Below are positions 23,595 through 34,000 of a stretch of 42,677 nt of DNA, piece after piece (position 1 is the stretch's first letter; every line of letters starts with the position of its first letter). The notes under the pieces were generated by a model. That model had not been told where the DNA came from. It ran no database searches and saw nothing but the letters and a program-made list of their open reading frames with translations. The DNA lies in the NCBI GenBank assembly GCA_902763185.1, contig CACWQT010000011.1:96189-138865 (forward strand), written 5' to 3'. Both the position numbers and the translations under genes were made by a program. This DNA is from an uncultured Rhodospirillales bacterium. GTDB taxonomy: Bacteria; Pseudomonadota; Alphaproteobacteria; RF32; CAG-239.

Positions 23595-24482
23595 TTATCG
23601 ACAACTCTTAAAGTAAGACTGTAAGTAATTTTTATTTCGCATTATCCATTCGCTTTTGCATTTTGCTTTTGGTTTAACCGCGCAAGCTGAGAAATTAAGC
23701 GATTCGTGGATGCTTAAACAACCGTTATTGATGCCGTTTAAGATTAACGGCGGAATATCTACGTTAACAATTGTGGGAATACAATCTTCGGTGTTTCCGG
23801 GGCAATTTAAGTAAAAATATTTACCTTCGGTTGCTTGGCTGTTTGTGTTTACAATACGGTAAATAATGCCGGTTTTATTTTTGTTTTGTAATAAATTGTT
23901 GATGACAACACCGCCTCTTTTTACAGTGCTGGCACCGGAGGCAATTTCTGGCGTTATATCAAATTCTAACCATTTACGATCGTAGACAATCATGTTGCCG
24001 TTGGGATTGTTCTCTACATAAATTATTTTATGAATATTTTTATCTGTCGTATAGGTGGCAACACCTTCTTTTTTGCCGTTTACATACGGTTCGGCACTGA
24101 TGATTTTGCCGCGGCGATTATATTGATATACAGTGCCGTTTAAGATGCCTTTTTCGTATGGACGAGTTTCTGTTAAATGTCCGTAATCATCATATATCTG
24201 GCTGATACCATTTAAGTATCCGTCGCTAAATGTGTAACGGCGAATAGCAAAACCGTTTTTAATTTTGTTAACATTGCCAGTGATAGGTTTACCCTCTTTA
24301 TCGATACAATAAATCAGTTTATTCTCTCCCCGTTTGCCGCATTTAGTATCTTTATTGATGGTGTAGGTTTTTGTCTGTGGTGCGTTTTTTTCTTCAGAAG
24401 CAAAGGCTTCGGATATTTTGATACCAATGTAGATGCTTAAGACGGATACAACTAACAAGCTGATTTTTTGAGTATTTTGCAT
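23595..24482 (-). CDS. Secreted or anchored MORN/YwqK-like repeat protein
   Basis: 295 residues with an N-terminal signal or anchor (ISLLVVSVLSIYIGIKI). Residues 60-170 carry four to five repeats of the variant MORN (YwqK) type: ITGNVNKIKNGFAIRRYTF, LNGISQIYDDYGHLTETRPY, LNGTVYQYNRRGKIISAEPY, KEGVATYTTDKNIHKIIYV. The C-terminal third has four or more Cys (YLNCPGNTEDC, NNGCLSIHE, SACAVKPKAKC), suggesting periplasmic disulphides. MORN-variant proteins are often called YwqK antitoxin-like, but no toxin neighbour is seen here, so I do not assign that role. Confidence 0.7.
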   Translation of the reverse strand: MQNTQKISLLVVSVLSIYIGIKISEAFASEEKNAPQTKTYTINKDTKCGKRGENKLIYCIDKEGKPITGNVNKIKNGFAIRRYTFSDGYLNGISQIYDDYGHLTETRPYEKGILNGTVYQYNRRGKIISAEPYVNGKKEGVATYTTDKNIHKIIYVENNPNGNMIVYDRKWLEFDITPEIASGASTVKRGGVVINNLLQNKNKTGIIYRIVNTNSQATEGKYFYLNCPGNTEDCIPTIVNVDIPPLILNGINNGCLSIHESLNFSACAVKPKAKCKSEWIMRNKNYLQSYFKSCR

Positions 24483-24669
24483 AATTACATAATCCTCCGG
24501 TAGATTTGTTTTTAGTTTGGAATAAATGGATTTAAATCGCTACTGTTTGGGGGGATTTATTCACAAGATATGTAATAAAGGTGGGGAAGATAAAAAATGC
24601 GCGCATAAAGCATAAATTTTAAGGACAGGATTTCCCTGCCCTTAATATATTGGTTTGTTTGATAAAAAT

Positions 24670-24790
24670 GTGCCGCGCAAAAAATTTTTATTTTATAAAA
24701 ATTTTTATGGTGTTAGGCGCGGCACTAATGCGACTTCGTCGCCGCTTACGCAGCGGGCGCCGCTTCGCGCGGTGCGGAGGCATCCGCCTC
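24670..24790. repeat. Hairpin-chain element A, overlapping thrS 3' end
   Basis: There are five consecutive stems. H0: GTGCCGCGC (24670) with GCGCGGCAC (24717-24725), enclosing AAAAATTTTTAT/ATAAAAATTTTT (24680-24706). H1: GCGAC-TTC-GTCGC (24730-24742). H2: CGCT-TACGC-AGCG (24743-24755). H3: GCGCCGC-TTCGC-GCGGTGC (24757-24775). H4: GAGGC-ATCC-GCCTC (24777-24790). The same order with different stems occurs in elements B and C. On the minus strand H0 is followed by ATTTTTAT and may terminate thrS. H4, H3 and part of H2 are coding. Confidence 0.85.
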
Positions 24791-26710
24791 GTTCTTATGT
24801 GGCATTTCGGCCTCTTTTACCAATTCGCTAATAGCCTCAGACAACTTCTTGGTGGTTTGTTGTTCTGAGCCTAAACGGCGTATGGTTACGGTATTCTCCG
24901 CTTCTTCTTTGGCACCGACAACCATAATCACCGGTGTTTTCTCTACAGAGTGCTCACGTATCTTATAACTGATTTTTTCGTTTCTTAAATCAGTCTTAGC
25001 GGTCAATCCGTGTTGACGCAGTTCTCTGGCAACCTTTTCGGCATAATCATTAAACTGTGAGGTAATCGGGGCGACAATCACTTGTTCCGGTGACAACCAC
25101 AACGGTAAATGTCCGGCATGATGCTCAATCAAAATACCTAAGAAACGCTCAATCGAGCCGAACAAAGCGCGGTGTAACATCACCGGTTGGTGCTTCTCAC
25201 CGTCTTCACCGATATAAGAAATGTCGAATCTTTGCGGCAAGTTCATATCTACCTGAATTGTTCCGCATTGCCATTCACGACCGATGGCATCTCTTAAGAT
25301 AAATTCAAGTTTCGGACCATAAAACGCGCCCTCACCTTCGTTTATCTCGTATTCATAGCCGTGCTTCTCCAGAGCCTGAGCTAATGATTTCTCGCATAAA
25401 TCCCAAATTTCATCGGAGCCGATACGCTTTTCCGGTCTGGTCGATAGATAAATCTTTATCTTATCAAAGCCGAAATCCTTATAAATATCAAAGATGAGTT
25501 TCATTGTTGAAATGCACTCTTGTTCCATTTGCTCAGGTGTGCAGAAAATGTGCGCATCATCTTGAGTGAACTCTCTAACACGCATCAAGCCCATTAACGC
25601 GCCGGAGGCCTCATAACGGTTAACCTTACCGAACTCTGCTAAGCGCAACGGTAAATCACGATAGCTCTTAATACCTTGCTTATAAACCAACAAACCACCA
25701 GGGCAGTTCATCGGCTTAATGCAGAACCATTTTTCATCTTCAGTCTGACCGGAATAGTTGTGTGCGCCATATTTCTCCCAGTGACCGGAAGTTTCCCACA
25801 AAACTCTGTCCATAACGCGCGGCGTGCAAATCTCTTCATAACCGTTATGTTCTTGGCGGTTACGCATGTATTCAATCAAACGGCGATAAATCTTATAGCC
25901 TTTATCATGCCAAAATACCGCACCGGGAGCATATTCCGGCTCAAAGTGGAATAAATCCATTTCTTTACCGAGTTTACGGTGGTCACGTTTGGCGGCCTCT
26001 TCCATACGGGTGATATAGTCTTTTAAGTCTTTCTTATCGGCCCATGCAGTTGCGTAAATACGTTGCAACATTTCGTTTTTGGCATCACCGCGCCAATAGG
26101 CACCGGCAACCTTCATTAACTTAAAGGCATCGCCGACTTTGGCGGTTGACGGAACGTGCGGACCACGGCACAAGTCAACATAAGAGCCTTGACGATAAAG
26201 TGAAATCTCGGCATCTTCAGGTAAGTCTTCAATGATTTCAACTTTGTAATGTTCACCACGAGATTTGAACAAAGCAACAGCATCGGCGCGGCTGACAACT
26301 TCACGCGTGATCTTTTCATCGCGTTTAACAATCTCGTGCATTTTTTCTTCTATCTTGGCAAAGTCTTCAGTGGTGAAAGGTTCTTTGCGTGCAAAGTCAT
26401 AATAAAAGCCGTCTTCAATAAACGGACCGATGGTTACTTGCACGGCAGGCCACAACTCTTTGACGGCTTCTGCCATAACGTGAGAGCAAGAGTGACGCAA
26501 CACCTCAAGACCGGCTTTATCTTTGGCGGTGATAATCTTAACTTTAGAATCTGTTGTTATCGGGGTAGTGAGATCCTTTAATGTGCCATTGATTTCAACC
26601 ACTAATGCGGCGTTTGCTAAATTGTGACTAATGGATTCTGCCAGTTCTAAACCGGAAATACCGGCATTGACCTCTTTTATGCTACCATCGGGCAGCTCAA
26701 TCTTTATCAT
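24746..26710 (-). CDS. thrS: Threonyl-tRNA synthetase with repeat-derived C-terminus
   Basis: 654 residues. It charges tRNA-Thr in the cytoplasm. Domains in order: TGS (1-62, LPDGSIKEVNAGISG), editing domain with HSCSHVMAEAVKELWP, the linker, then the class II core with MNCPGG (zinc Cys), REFTQDDAHIF (zinc His), the LEFILRDAIGREWQCGT motif and MLHRALFGSIERF (zinc His), followed by the anticodon-binding domain ending about 635. The last 14 residues (EADASAPREAAPAA) are encoded by hairpin-chain element A, and their composition (Ala/Pro) differs from the rest; without them the protein would have the usual family length. A start-of-gene attenuator was not obvious. Confidence 0.97.
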   Translation of the reverse strand: MIKIELPDGSIKEVNAGISGLELAESISHNLANAALVVEINGTLKDLTTPITTDSKVKIITAKDKAGLEVLRHSCSHVMAEAVKELWPAVQVTIGPFIEDGFYYDFARKEPFTTEDFAKIEEKMHEIVKRDEKITREVVSRADAVALFKSRGEHYKVEIIEDLPEDAEISLYRQGSYVDLCRGPHVPSTAKVGDAFKLMKVAGAYWRGDAKNEMLQRIYATAWADKKDLKDYITRMEEAAKRDHRKLGKEMDLFHFEPEYAPGAVFWHDKGYKIYRRLIEYMRNRQEHNGYEEICTPRVMDRVLWETSGHWEKYGAHNYSGQTEDEKWFCIKPMNCPGGLLVYKQGIKSYRDLPLRLAEFGKVNRYEASGALMGLMRVREFTQDDAHIFCTPEQMEQECISTMKLIFDIYKDFGFDKIKIYLSTRPEKRIGSDEIWDLCEKSLAQALEKHGYEYEINEGEGAFYGPKLEFILRDAIGREWQCGTIQVDMNLPQRFDISYIGEDGEKHQPVMLHRALFGSIERFLGILIEHHAGHLPLWLSPEQVIVAPITSQFNDYAEKVARELRQHGLTAKTDLRNEKISYKIREHSVEKTPVIMVVGAKEEAENTVTIRRLGSEQQTTKKLSEAISELVKEAEMPHKNEADASAPREAAPAA

Positions 26711-26739
26711 ATTTTTACCCCTTCTAAAGTTTAAGTTAG

Positions 26740-27888
26740 TTATTCTTTGTTTATCACAGAGCGATAAACAGCAAGCGTTTTATCACACATAATTTGTTTT
26801 GTAAAGTTTTCTTTTACAAAATTTTGTGCGGCTGCGGACATCTTTTTTTGCTCGGATTGAGGCAAATCTAATGCCCATTGAAGTTTATCAGCCAAATCAT
26901 CGGCGTTACCTGAAATAAAATGACGACCGGTAATGCCGTCTTTTAAGTTATCAAGCGAACCACCGATATTGGAAGCAATTACAATCTTACCCATAGCTTC
27001 TCCTTCGGCGGCAATACGCCCGAAGGCTTCCGGATCAAGAGAGGCGGAGACGACAATGTCGCATGCTTTCATTAACGCCGGAACATCGTCGGTGTGGCGG
27101 ATAAAGGTATAGCAGCCATTCATACCATATTGTTTGATTTTTTCTATCAGGCTTTCGGTGTATTTGGTGCGACCTTGGTCATCGCCGGTAAAGATGCAGT
27201 GGAAATCACCGCGAGATTTGAGCTTGTAAAGCGCATCTATCAGCAAGCCCTGCCCTTTCCACGAAGTTAAACGGCAGATGAGTAAAATCAACTTTTTATC
27301 GGTCGGTAATTCGTATTGCTCAATCATACTTTTTAAGCGTTCGGGTGTGATAATATCAGGATTAAACTTCTCTACATCCACACACCGGTGAATGAAGGCA
27401 ATTTTATCCTCAGGCACGTTATATTCGGTCATTAAATGGTTCTTGATGTGTGAGGATATGGCAATCACTTTTTCACCATAAGTCATGACGCGGTTATAAA
27501 ACTTCTTTATCTTGTGCGGACCCAAGCCATAAGTGCCGTGAAAGGTGGTAATAAAGTGAACGCCGGTCTTTTTGGCTGCCCAATAGGCACTCCAAGCCGG
27601 CGCACGCGAACGGGCATGCACGATGTTGATGTCGTTATCTTTGATAATCTTGGCAAGTTTTTTGGCATTAAGCCAAAGTTTAATCGGATTTTTGGTCTTG
27701 AGCGGTAATTTGAAATGTTTAACACCTAAGCGCTCGAGCTGAAATTCCATCCGTCCACCTGATGAGGCAACAAAATTTTCTATTCCAGCCGCAGTCAGGG
27801 CTTCGGCAATCTGTATGGTACCCAACTCTACGCCGCCCTGCCCCAATTCGGGCAATACTTGCAAAACTTTTACTTTATCTTTACTCAT
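26740..27888 (-). CDS. GT4 family glycosyltransferase
   Basis: 382 residues, cytoplasmic. The N-terminal Rossmann part has the LPELGQGGVELGTIQIAEAL loop typical of GT4 acceptor domains; the C-terminal part has SLDPEAFGRIAAEGEAMGK, containing the E-x7-E motif (GRIAAEGE region) and the ASNIGG loop that bind the nucleotide sugar. LICRLTSWKGQGLLIDAL is the conserved start of the second domain. Such enzymes build lipopolysaccharide, capsule or glycolipids. 29 bp before thrS on the same strand, perhaps co-transcribed. Confidence 0.9.
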   Translation of the reverse strand: MSKDKVKVLQVLPELGQGGVELGTIQIAEALTAAGIENFVASSGGRMEFQLERLGVKHFKLPLKTKNPIKLWLNAKKLAKIIKDNDINIVHARSRAPAWSAYWAAKKTGVHFITTFHGTYGLGPHKIKKFYNRVMTYGEKVIAISSHIKNHLMTEYNVPEDKIAFIHRCVDVEKFNPDIITPERLKSMIEQYELPTDKKLILLICRLTSWKGQGLLIDALYKLKSRGDFHCIFTGDDQGRTKYTESLIEKIKQYGMNGCYTFIRHTDDVPALMKACDIVVSASLDPEAFGRIAAEGEAMGKIVIASNIGGSLDNLKDGITGRHFISGNADDLADKLQWALDLPQSEQKKMSAAAQNFVKENFTKQIMCDKTLAVYRSVINKE

Positions 27889-27933
27889 TTGAAGTATATT
27901 TCCTTAAATAGTTAAATTTTTAGCGAGGCAACA

Positions 27934-28683
27934 ATGTCAGAATTTTTACATCCTTTCAAATGCGGACACACGCTAAAGTGTGAACATATTAAGCCTGACG
28001 CGTCAAAAACTCAAAGTTTTACGGTGGTTTATGCACATGGTTTTTGCTCGGATCCTTACGGCAGAAAGCCGGAAGAGATAAAAAAATGGTGTATTGAAAA
28101 CGGAATGGGCTTTTTCAGAACGGTTTTAGCCGGACACGGTGATGATAAAGCAACTTTTGAAGATACGACGCTAAATACTTGTAAAGAACAGATTTTTGAA
28201 ATTGTAGAAGATATAGTTGAAGGTGATATCGTGGTGGCCGGTTCTTCGCTTGGCGGGTGGCTTGCACTGCTTACGGCGTGCCGATATCCGGAGCGCGTTA
28301 TCGGCGTTTTGGGTTTGGCAGCGGCACCGGATTTCTTGAAAACCTATTTTGAAAATTATTTTAAGCCGGAGCATTTGGCGATATTGAATAAAACCGGAAA
28401 AATTGAGTTTCCGACCAATGACTTTACCTATATTATCACCAAAAAGATGATAGATTCCGGCAATGAAAATCTGTTGCTTGATAAAGAGGTTATACCTTAT
28501 AACGGTAAAGTGCGGCTGTTGCAAGGGATGAAAGATGCATCGCTAAAATGGAAAACGGCGTTAACGATTGCTGAGAAGCTCTCATCTGATGACGTGTCGG
28601 TGCGGTTGATGAAAAATTCCAATCACCGGCTCGGAAGTGATGAGGATATTGCCGCCATTAAAGAGTTTTTGAGTGAATTTTAG
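27934..28683 (+). CDS. Alpha/beta hydrolase
   Basis: 249 residues, no signal peptide. There is a VVYAHGFCSDPYGRK oxyanion-hole region; the nucleophile elbow is G103-S-S105-L-G in VVAGSSLGGWLAL; and a late His231 in NSNHRLGSDED completes a probable triad with an Asp (GMKDASLKW about 205). It resembles small esterase/YqiA-like serine hydrolases. It diverges from the GT4 gene with a 45-bp gap that must carry both promoters, and is followed after 28 bp by the TPR-methyltransferase gene, likely the same transcript. Confidence 0.85.
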   Translation: MSEFLHPFKCGHTLKCEHIKPDASKTQSFTVVYAHGFCSDPYGRKPEEIKKWCIENGMGFFRTVLAGHGDDKATFEDTTLNTCKEQIFEIVEDIVEGDIVVAGSSLGGWLALLTACRYPERVIGVLGLAAAPDFLKTYFENYFKPEHLAILNKTGKIEFPTNDFTYIITKKMIDSGNENLLLDKEVIPYNGKVRLLQGMKDASLKWKTALTIAEKLSSDDVSVRLMKNSNHRLGSDEDIAAIKEFLSEF

Positions 28684-28711
28684 GTTTAAATTTAATCTAT
28701 AAGGCTTTGAT

Positions 28712-30457
28712 ATGTCATACGATTTAATGTTTCAAAAAGCTATTGAACTGCAAAATGAAGGGGCGCTTAACCAAGCCGAAGAACTCTATCTTAAAATTTT
28801 GCAAGTGATGCCAGAGAACTCTGATGTATGGAACTTATTGGGATTGATTGCACAGAGTAAAAATGACCTAAATCAAGCACTTGATTGTTTTTTGAACGCG
28901 ATTAAATATGCCAAGACGCCTTTTTTTGCGCATTTTTTTAATCTAGGGTTGACATATAAGGCGCTCAATAAGCCCAAAGAAGCAATAGATGCTTTTGAGC
29001 GCGCGGTTAAGCTCAAACCTGATCTTAAAGAAGGGTTTAATCTGCTGGGGGTGATGTATGCGGAGCAAAATGAGCTTAAAAAAGCCACGCAACAATTTTG
29101 CCAAGCACTTGATATAGATAATAATTACGAAGAAGCCAGAGCAAATTTATGCTATTACACCAATGATTTGTTAACTCTTTTTAAACTTTCTGATGAGCAA
29201 CCGAGCAACTTTTTTGCCGCTTATCAGGCAGCAAAAATCAGTCAATCTTTTGAAGACAAAGAAAAATATCTGCTGCGTGCGGTTGAGGCTGATGACACGC
29301 GAACAGATGCCATGCTTGATTTAGCAACATTATATGCTCAATATCAAAACTTTAATAAAGCGTTAACTTTTTATTATAAGGTATTGAACTTAGAAGATAA
29401 AAATGTATGGGCAATGTTGGGGATTGCGGATATTTATTTAGCACAAAAAGAGTTTGATAAAGCTGAGAGTTTTTACCTCAAAAGTTTTAATATCAGCAAA
29501 GAAATCGGGGCAGCGCATATTAACTATGCTACCCTGCTCTATCAGCAAAAACGGTTTTCGGAGGCATTGGAGGAATATCGCACAGCCTTGCAACTTTTGC
29601 CGGACAGCCCTGAAATCTGCTACAACTTAGCGCTTATCTTAAAAGAAACCGGAGATATGGAAGAAGCGTTGGGCTTGATGTTTAATGCGCATCTGAAACA
29701 ACCGAAAAATCAGACATTTACGATTAACCTTATGGAAACGCTTGGGGAATTTTATCGTGAGCATGCGGAGATTGCGTTAAAAATTGCGGAGAACTGGCAA
29801 AAATTAGAGCCGGATAACGTGTTTTCTAAGCGTGTTTTGGCGGGTATGGCCGGTGCTGTTGATGATACGAATAATGCGGCTTATGCAAAAGAATTGTTTA
29901 ATGCGTTTGCAGGAACGTATGATGAAACGATGAACATGCTGCAGCCAAAGATTATAGAGAGGTTTATGAAAGAACACGGCACGGTTAAAGGATATGTGCT
30001 TGATCTCGGGTGCGGAACGGGCTTGGCTGCGGATAAACTTAAAAATGGTAAGAATCGATTTGACGGCGTGGATGTGGCAGAAAATATGCTTGATGTTGCA
30101 CGCGCAAAAGGATTGTATGAGCATCTTTATGCCGCGGATATTGAAACATTTGTAAAAACACATTCGCTTAAAGGTTATGATTTGGTGATTGCTTTTGATG
30201 TGTTTTGCTACTTTGGTGATTTGCATGGTGTTTTAAGAGGGCTTAAAGGAAAAGAAGTGTGGTTTTCGGTTGAAGCCGGTGATGATGAGCGCGGACAAGA
30301 CTATTATCCGACACCGAGCGGGCGATATAAACATAAAAGAACTTATATTGAGAATGTATTGAAGAATTTAGGGTTTGCATCGATTCGAATTTATGAGTTG
30401 CCGATACGCCAAGAAAATGGCGAAGATGTCAAGGGATTTTTGATTAAGGCGCAATAA
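28712..30457 (+). CDS. TPR protein fused to a class I methyltransferase
   Basis: 581 residues. Residues 1-390 hold about nine tetratricopeptide repeats (for example LYLKILQVMPENSDVWNLLG, FFAHFFNLGLTYKALNKPKE, EICYNLALILKETGDMEEAL), a protein-binding superhelix. Residues about 395-581 are a SAM-dependent methyltransferase: LFNAFAGTYDETM lead-in, motif I YVLDLGCGTGLAAD, VDVAENMLDVARAKGL, YDLVIAFDVFCYFGDL. It fits TPR-methyltransferase fusions of proteobacteria. The substrate is unknown; the TPR part may recruit it. Cytoplasmic, with no signal peptide. Confidence 0.9.
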   Translation: MSYDLMFQKAIELQNEGALNQAEELYLKILQVMPENSDVWNLLGLIAQSKNDLNQALDCFLNAIKYAKTPFFAHFFNLGLTYKALNKPKEAIDAFERAVKLKPDLKEGFNLLGVMYAEQNELKKATQQFCQALDIDNNYEEARANLCYYTNDLLTLFKLSDEQPSNFFAAYQAAKISQSFEDKEKYLLRAVEADDTRTDAMLDLATLYAQYQNFNKALTFYYKVLNLEDKNVWAMLGIADIYLAQKEFDKAESFYLKSFNISKEIGAAHINYATLLYQQKRFSEALEEYRTALQLLPDSPEICYNLALILKETGDMEEALGLMFNAHLKQPKNQTFTINLMETLGEFYREHAEIALKIAENWQKLEPDNVFSKRVLAGMAGAVDDTNNAAYAKELFNAFAGTYDETMNMLQPKIIERFMKEHGTVKGYVLDLGCGTGLAADKLKNGKNRFDGVDVAENMLDVARAKGLYEHLYAADIETFVKTHSLKGYDLVIAFDVFCYFGDLHGVLRGLKGKEVWFSVEAGDDERGQDYYPTPSGRYKHKRTYIENVLKNLGFASIRIYELPIRQENGEDVKGFLIKAQ

Positions 30458-30460
30458 ACT

Positions 30461-30490
30461 CACCCTCTCTGTCGCCTCCGGCGACATCTC
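30461..30490 (+). repeat. Short palindromic repeat, copy 1
   Basis: CACCCTCTCTGTCGC, then CTCCG, then GCGACATCTC. A 30-bp unit with a TGTCGC/GCGACA stem; 34889-34918 differs at two positions, and both follow a gene end by 3-15 bp. Confidence 0.8.
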
Positions 30491-30857
30491 TCTCGTCAAT
30501 AGGGAAAAACGCTTTTTAAAATATATCATTTAAATTCAGGTTGTTGATAAGTTTGTGTAAAATTTTGTGAACAATTTTCAAATTTTGTTGTGCGAATCAA
30601 ATTCACATTCTACCTTTTAGGTGGTTTGTTAGATTTATTATATATATATGAAGAAAGAATTATTGCTGTTATTTTCGGACTATTTGGGCTTTATTTCTAT
30701 CTCTTAGCGCAAATAGGGTGAAAGAGTTTAAGATGTTAAGGGTGCTTTTAGGCCAAAAATGTAACCCGACACAAAACATCAATCACACAGTGTCCAGTTT
30801 AATGTGTATTAATTATTAGGAAAAAAGAATCTGATCAGATATTGCGCAATATGTTAT

Positions 30858-30912
30858 AAAAGTGCCTTTGGCAAATTTCCCTGCTAGATCAAAGGCACTT
30901 TTGGTTTTGTTT
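30858..30912 (+). terminator. Strong intrinsic terminator
   Basis: AAAAGTGCCTTTG (30858-30870) pairs perfectly with CAAAGGCACTTTT (30890-30902) around a 19-base loop; then GGTTTTGTTTTT. Confidence 0.75.
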
Positions 30913-30993
30913 TTAAAGTGTTGTTTTATTAAATTCATGTTTTAGTTTAATTGCCGTTATTTTTTAGCGGAGCTTTTTTTGTGCCCTTTTTAA

Positions 30994-31022
30994 TTGACCG
31001 GTAACCTTTTGTATGATATACT
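30994..31022 (+). promoter_or_regulatory. Sigma-70 promoter
   Basis: TTGACC (30994-30999), 17-base spacer, TATACT (31017-31022). The gene at 31047 follows with AGGAGGG at 31036-31042, a very strong ribosome site, so expression is probably high. Confidence 0.75.
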
Positions 31023-31046
31023 GATGGTATATGACAGGAGGGTGTT

Positions 31047-34000
31047 ATGGTTGATACTTATTATAAAAATGATGCTTATGTTTCAATGAATGGGACTTCC
31101 AGTTGGGGCAATATCGGGCAAATATGGAATACTGAACGTCAATACATTATGGATAAGCCATGGTATGATGATTTTATTAAAGTACTCAGAGAACACGGTG
31201 ATTTAGAAGATTTCCTAAAAGAAAAAAATGCTAAAGTTTATCACGATTATATGCAAGATAAGGCCGGTTTTGCATTTAATAATAAGAAAAAATATGAACC
31301 GGAATTAAAAAAAGCAGAAGAAAACCTTAAGACATTTGATGAGCGCGCGGATATTGCCGTGTATTTTTATAATATGGTGAAAACACTTAAGGATGCCTAT
31401 CCAGAAGATAAAAAAAGCCAATTGCAATATGTTTTGTATAGTTATTTGAATGAAGGTAAATTTAATGAACATCTTGTCGCTAATTTAAAGGCATCCCCGT
31501 CCGGCTTGATAGATAAAATAAAAAACGGGGCAAAAGTCTCTAAAGCCAATCAAATATTTGAACAGTTTATGGAAACTTGTCAAAAACGGCAGATTGCCGA
31601 GAATTATAAAGATGCTTCTTATAGTGTCAAAAATTGTTTGTATGAGGTGGCAGATCTTCGGTGTAAAAATCTCAAATATTATAGAGAAATTATGCAATCT
31701 GATAGGCAGTCTTTTGAAAATACAGTTCAATCGAATCAGGGGTTGGTGTCATCTCAACAAAGTTCTATTGATACTTATGAACGTATCTTTCAAAATGAAT
31801 TGGCTCCGAAGTTAGAAAAAGAAGATAAAATTATTCGTCAATTTGCCGAAAATATGAAATCTCCTCAAGAGCTTAAACAAACTAAGAGTGCTGAAACGTT
31901 TTTAAATGATATTAAAAGTCTTAATGATGATGAAACTGTGTTTTTTAATTTTATGATGCATCCTAAGAAACGTTTTGAAACCATGATGCAAGAATTGGGA
32001 TTTGAAATCGGTTCCGGCACAGATAAATGGATGTGTTATGTCAATGAGAATGGCACATCTAAAAAGTCGGAAGTTTGGTCACCGGTGATGACAGTTAAAG
32101 AAGCCAGAAAAATTATGCCGTTGATTTTAGATAATATGGAAATTTCCGGTATCAAACATCAAGGCGTGATTATGCCGATATCAGAAGAGAAATTGAAGGA
32201 TATAAGAAAAGGCGGTAATGAAGTTGTTCCGCAATTTAACTTTCAGCAGGCGTTGACGGATTTCTTAAAAGAGTGTCAGACATCAGAAAATAAGTATACG
32301 CAATCGCAAATAGAAAAAGAATATATGGAGACTTCTTTGTTTAATGGAACAATGGTTTCTGATGATTATTTTCCGTGGAGTAAGCGTGCCGGACGAAACG
32401 GTGTGGTATATGCCGGTGTTAATTTGGGATATGTATTACAATATGACGGCGCTAGAACAAACGGAACGAGCGGAACAACAGATTTTTACATGCCAACCAA
32501 AATCGGGGAAATTGAGGTTGATGGTGAGCGTGCTAACGTTACAGTGGGATTTGTGAATGTTTATGAGCAAGCAAAGGGTGTGGATCGGTTTTATCCTAAT
32601 TTTGGTATGGAAGATAATGCGATACCTTATTTTGGAAGACCGGAAATGGATAGCGAAACTTTTGTGACGCCGCAAAAGAATCCGTTGAAAGCCAAATTTA
32701 TGCATATTTGTATCGGCGGCGGTAGCGGATTCTTTTATAAAATTCCGGATACCCCCTCACCTTTTGTGCAATACATCTTAGATCAACGCAAAGGTGATGT
32801 CAGAAATACTTTTCAATTCAGCAGCGGTTATTCTCCTTTAGCACGTTTATATACACAGGCTGATGAGGTTGATAACGGAATTGTTGTCGGTAGCGGCAAG
32901 AAACAAAGTTTAAGTGAATTTTTGCAAAAAGCGGCATCACCGGTTGAGGATAAAGAAAAAGAGCAAGTAAATGAGACGGTTAAAATTGAAGAGGTGGTAA
33001 ACAAAGCAGAGTCGGTAAAGAAAGAAGAGCCGGTTGCGGAAGTGCAACCTATTCAACAAACAGAAGTGAAGGCGGAAGCGGTAAAATCTCTCGGTTCGGT
33101 TGTTTTCGGAAAAAAATATCCGCCGCATATGGTCAATGGTGTATTGAATCCCAACAGCGTGGCTTTTCGTGATTATTTGCCTGATTTGTTTGCCAGATCT
33201 AAGCACTTCAGTCCGGCAGAATATCAGGCTGAAGTTGAACGTAAATTTCCGAAGTTTAAGAAAAAATGGTATCAGAAGGCACTTTCTGAGAAAGATATTG
33301 AAAAACTTATGATTAAAGAACACGGTTTTGCGGCTATGGATGGCGCAAACAGTGTTCCGCAATTAGAAGAAAAATTAGGTATTAAAATCGGCGGCGGCTA
33401 TAAATATCCCAAAGGTATGACGGATATTGAATATCATGCTTATAAAATGGAGCAAATCGGTTTATATTCTCCCTATAGAGAGCCTAATCCCAAAACACAA
33501 GAGGATGCCTATATATGTGCATGGCAGGAAATGCATTATCCCAGAGAAAAAATGTTACCTATTTTGCAACAACAATATCAGGAACTTATTGAGCTTAATC
33601 CACAACTTAAGGATGTTAAACTAGATACAAACAATCCGGTGCATTTGACACTGTTTCGTGCCGGTGTTACTTATAATTTTCCGGTGGCGGATATCAATTT
33701 GTTTATTGCAGAACATGACATTGGTAATACGGCAAAACGCCATTCGGAACGTATGAAAAAAGAACTGACTGAAGCCGGTGTTTCTCCGGATATTACTGTA
33801 GGGTGGGTGCTTTCTTCAGAAACAATTAAAGATATCGGGAGAAAATTAAAAGAAAAAGAGCAAGTAAATGAGACGGTTAAAATTGAAGAGGTGGTAAACA
33901 AAGCAGAGCCGGTAAAGAAAGAAGAGACGGTCGCAGAAGTGCAACCTGTTCAACAAACAGAAGTGAAGGCGGAAGTGGCAAAATCTCCCAAAGATGTTGT

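Larger units (their letters stand above)
30458..31046. other. Intergenic region with repeat, terminators, promoter
   Basis: About 590 bp. It begins with the palindromic repeat at 30461-30490 (shared with 34889-34918) and contains a strong terminator at 30858-30912, a weaker one near 30952-30980 and the promoter of the next gene at 30994-31022. Because the strong terminator lies about 400 bp from the previous stop, an untranslated RNA ending there is possible. Tiny frames such as 30648-30707 have no ribosome site and are not claimed. Confidence 0.45.

Noticed and set aside
23595..24482. YwqK-type antitoxin of a toxin-antitoxin pair
   Set aside because: The MORN-variant repeats match, but no toxin gene is adjacent and the protein has a signal or anchor and Cys-rich end, so the TA label is not supported.
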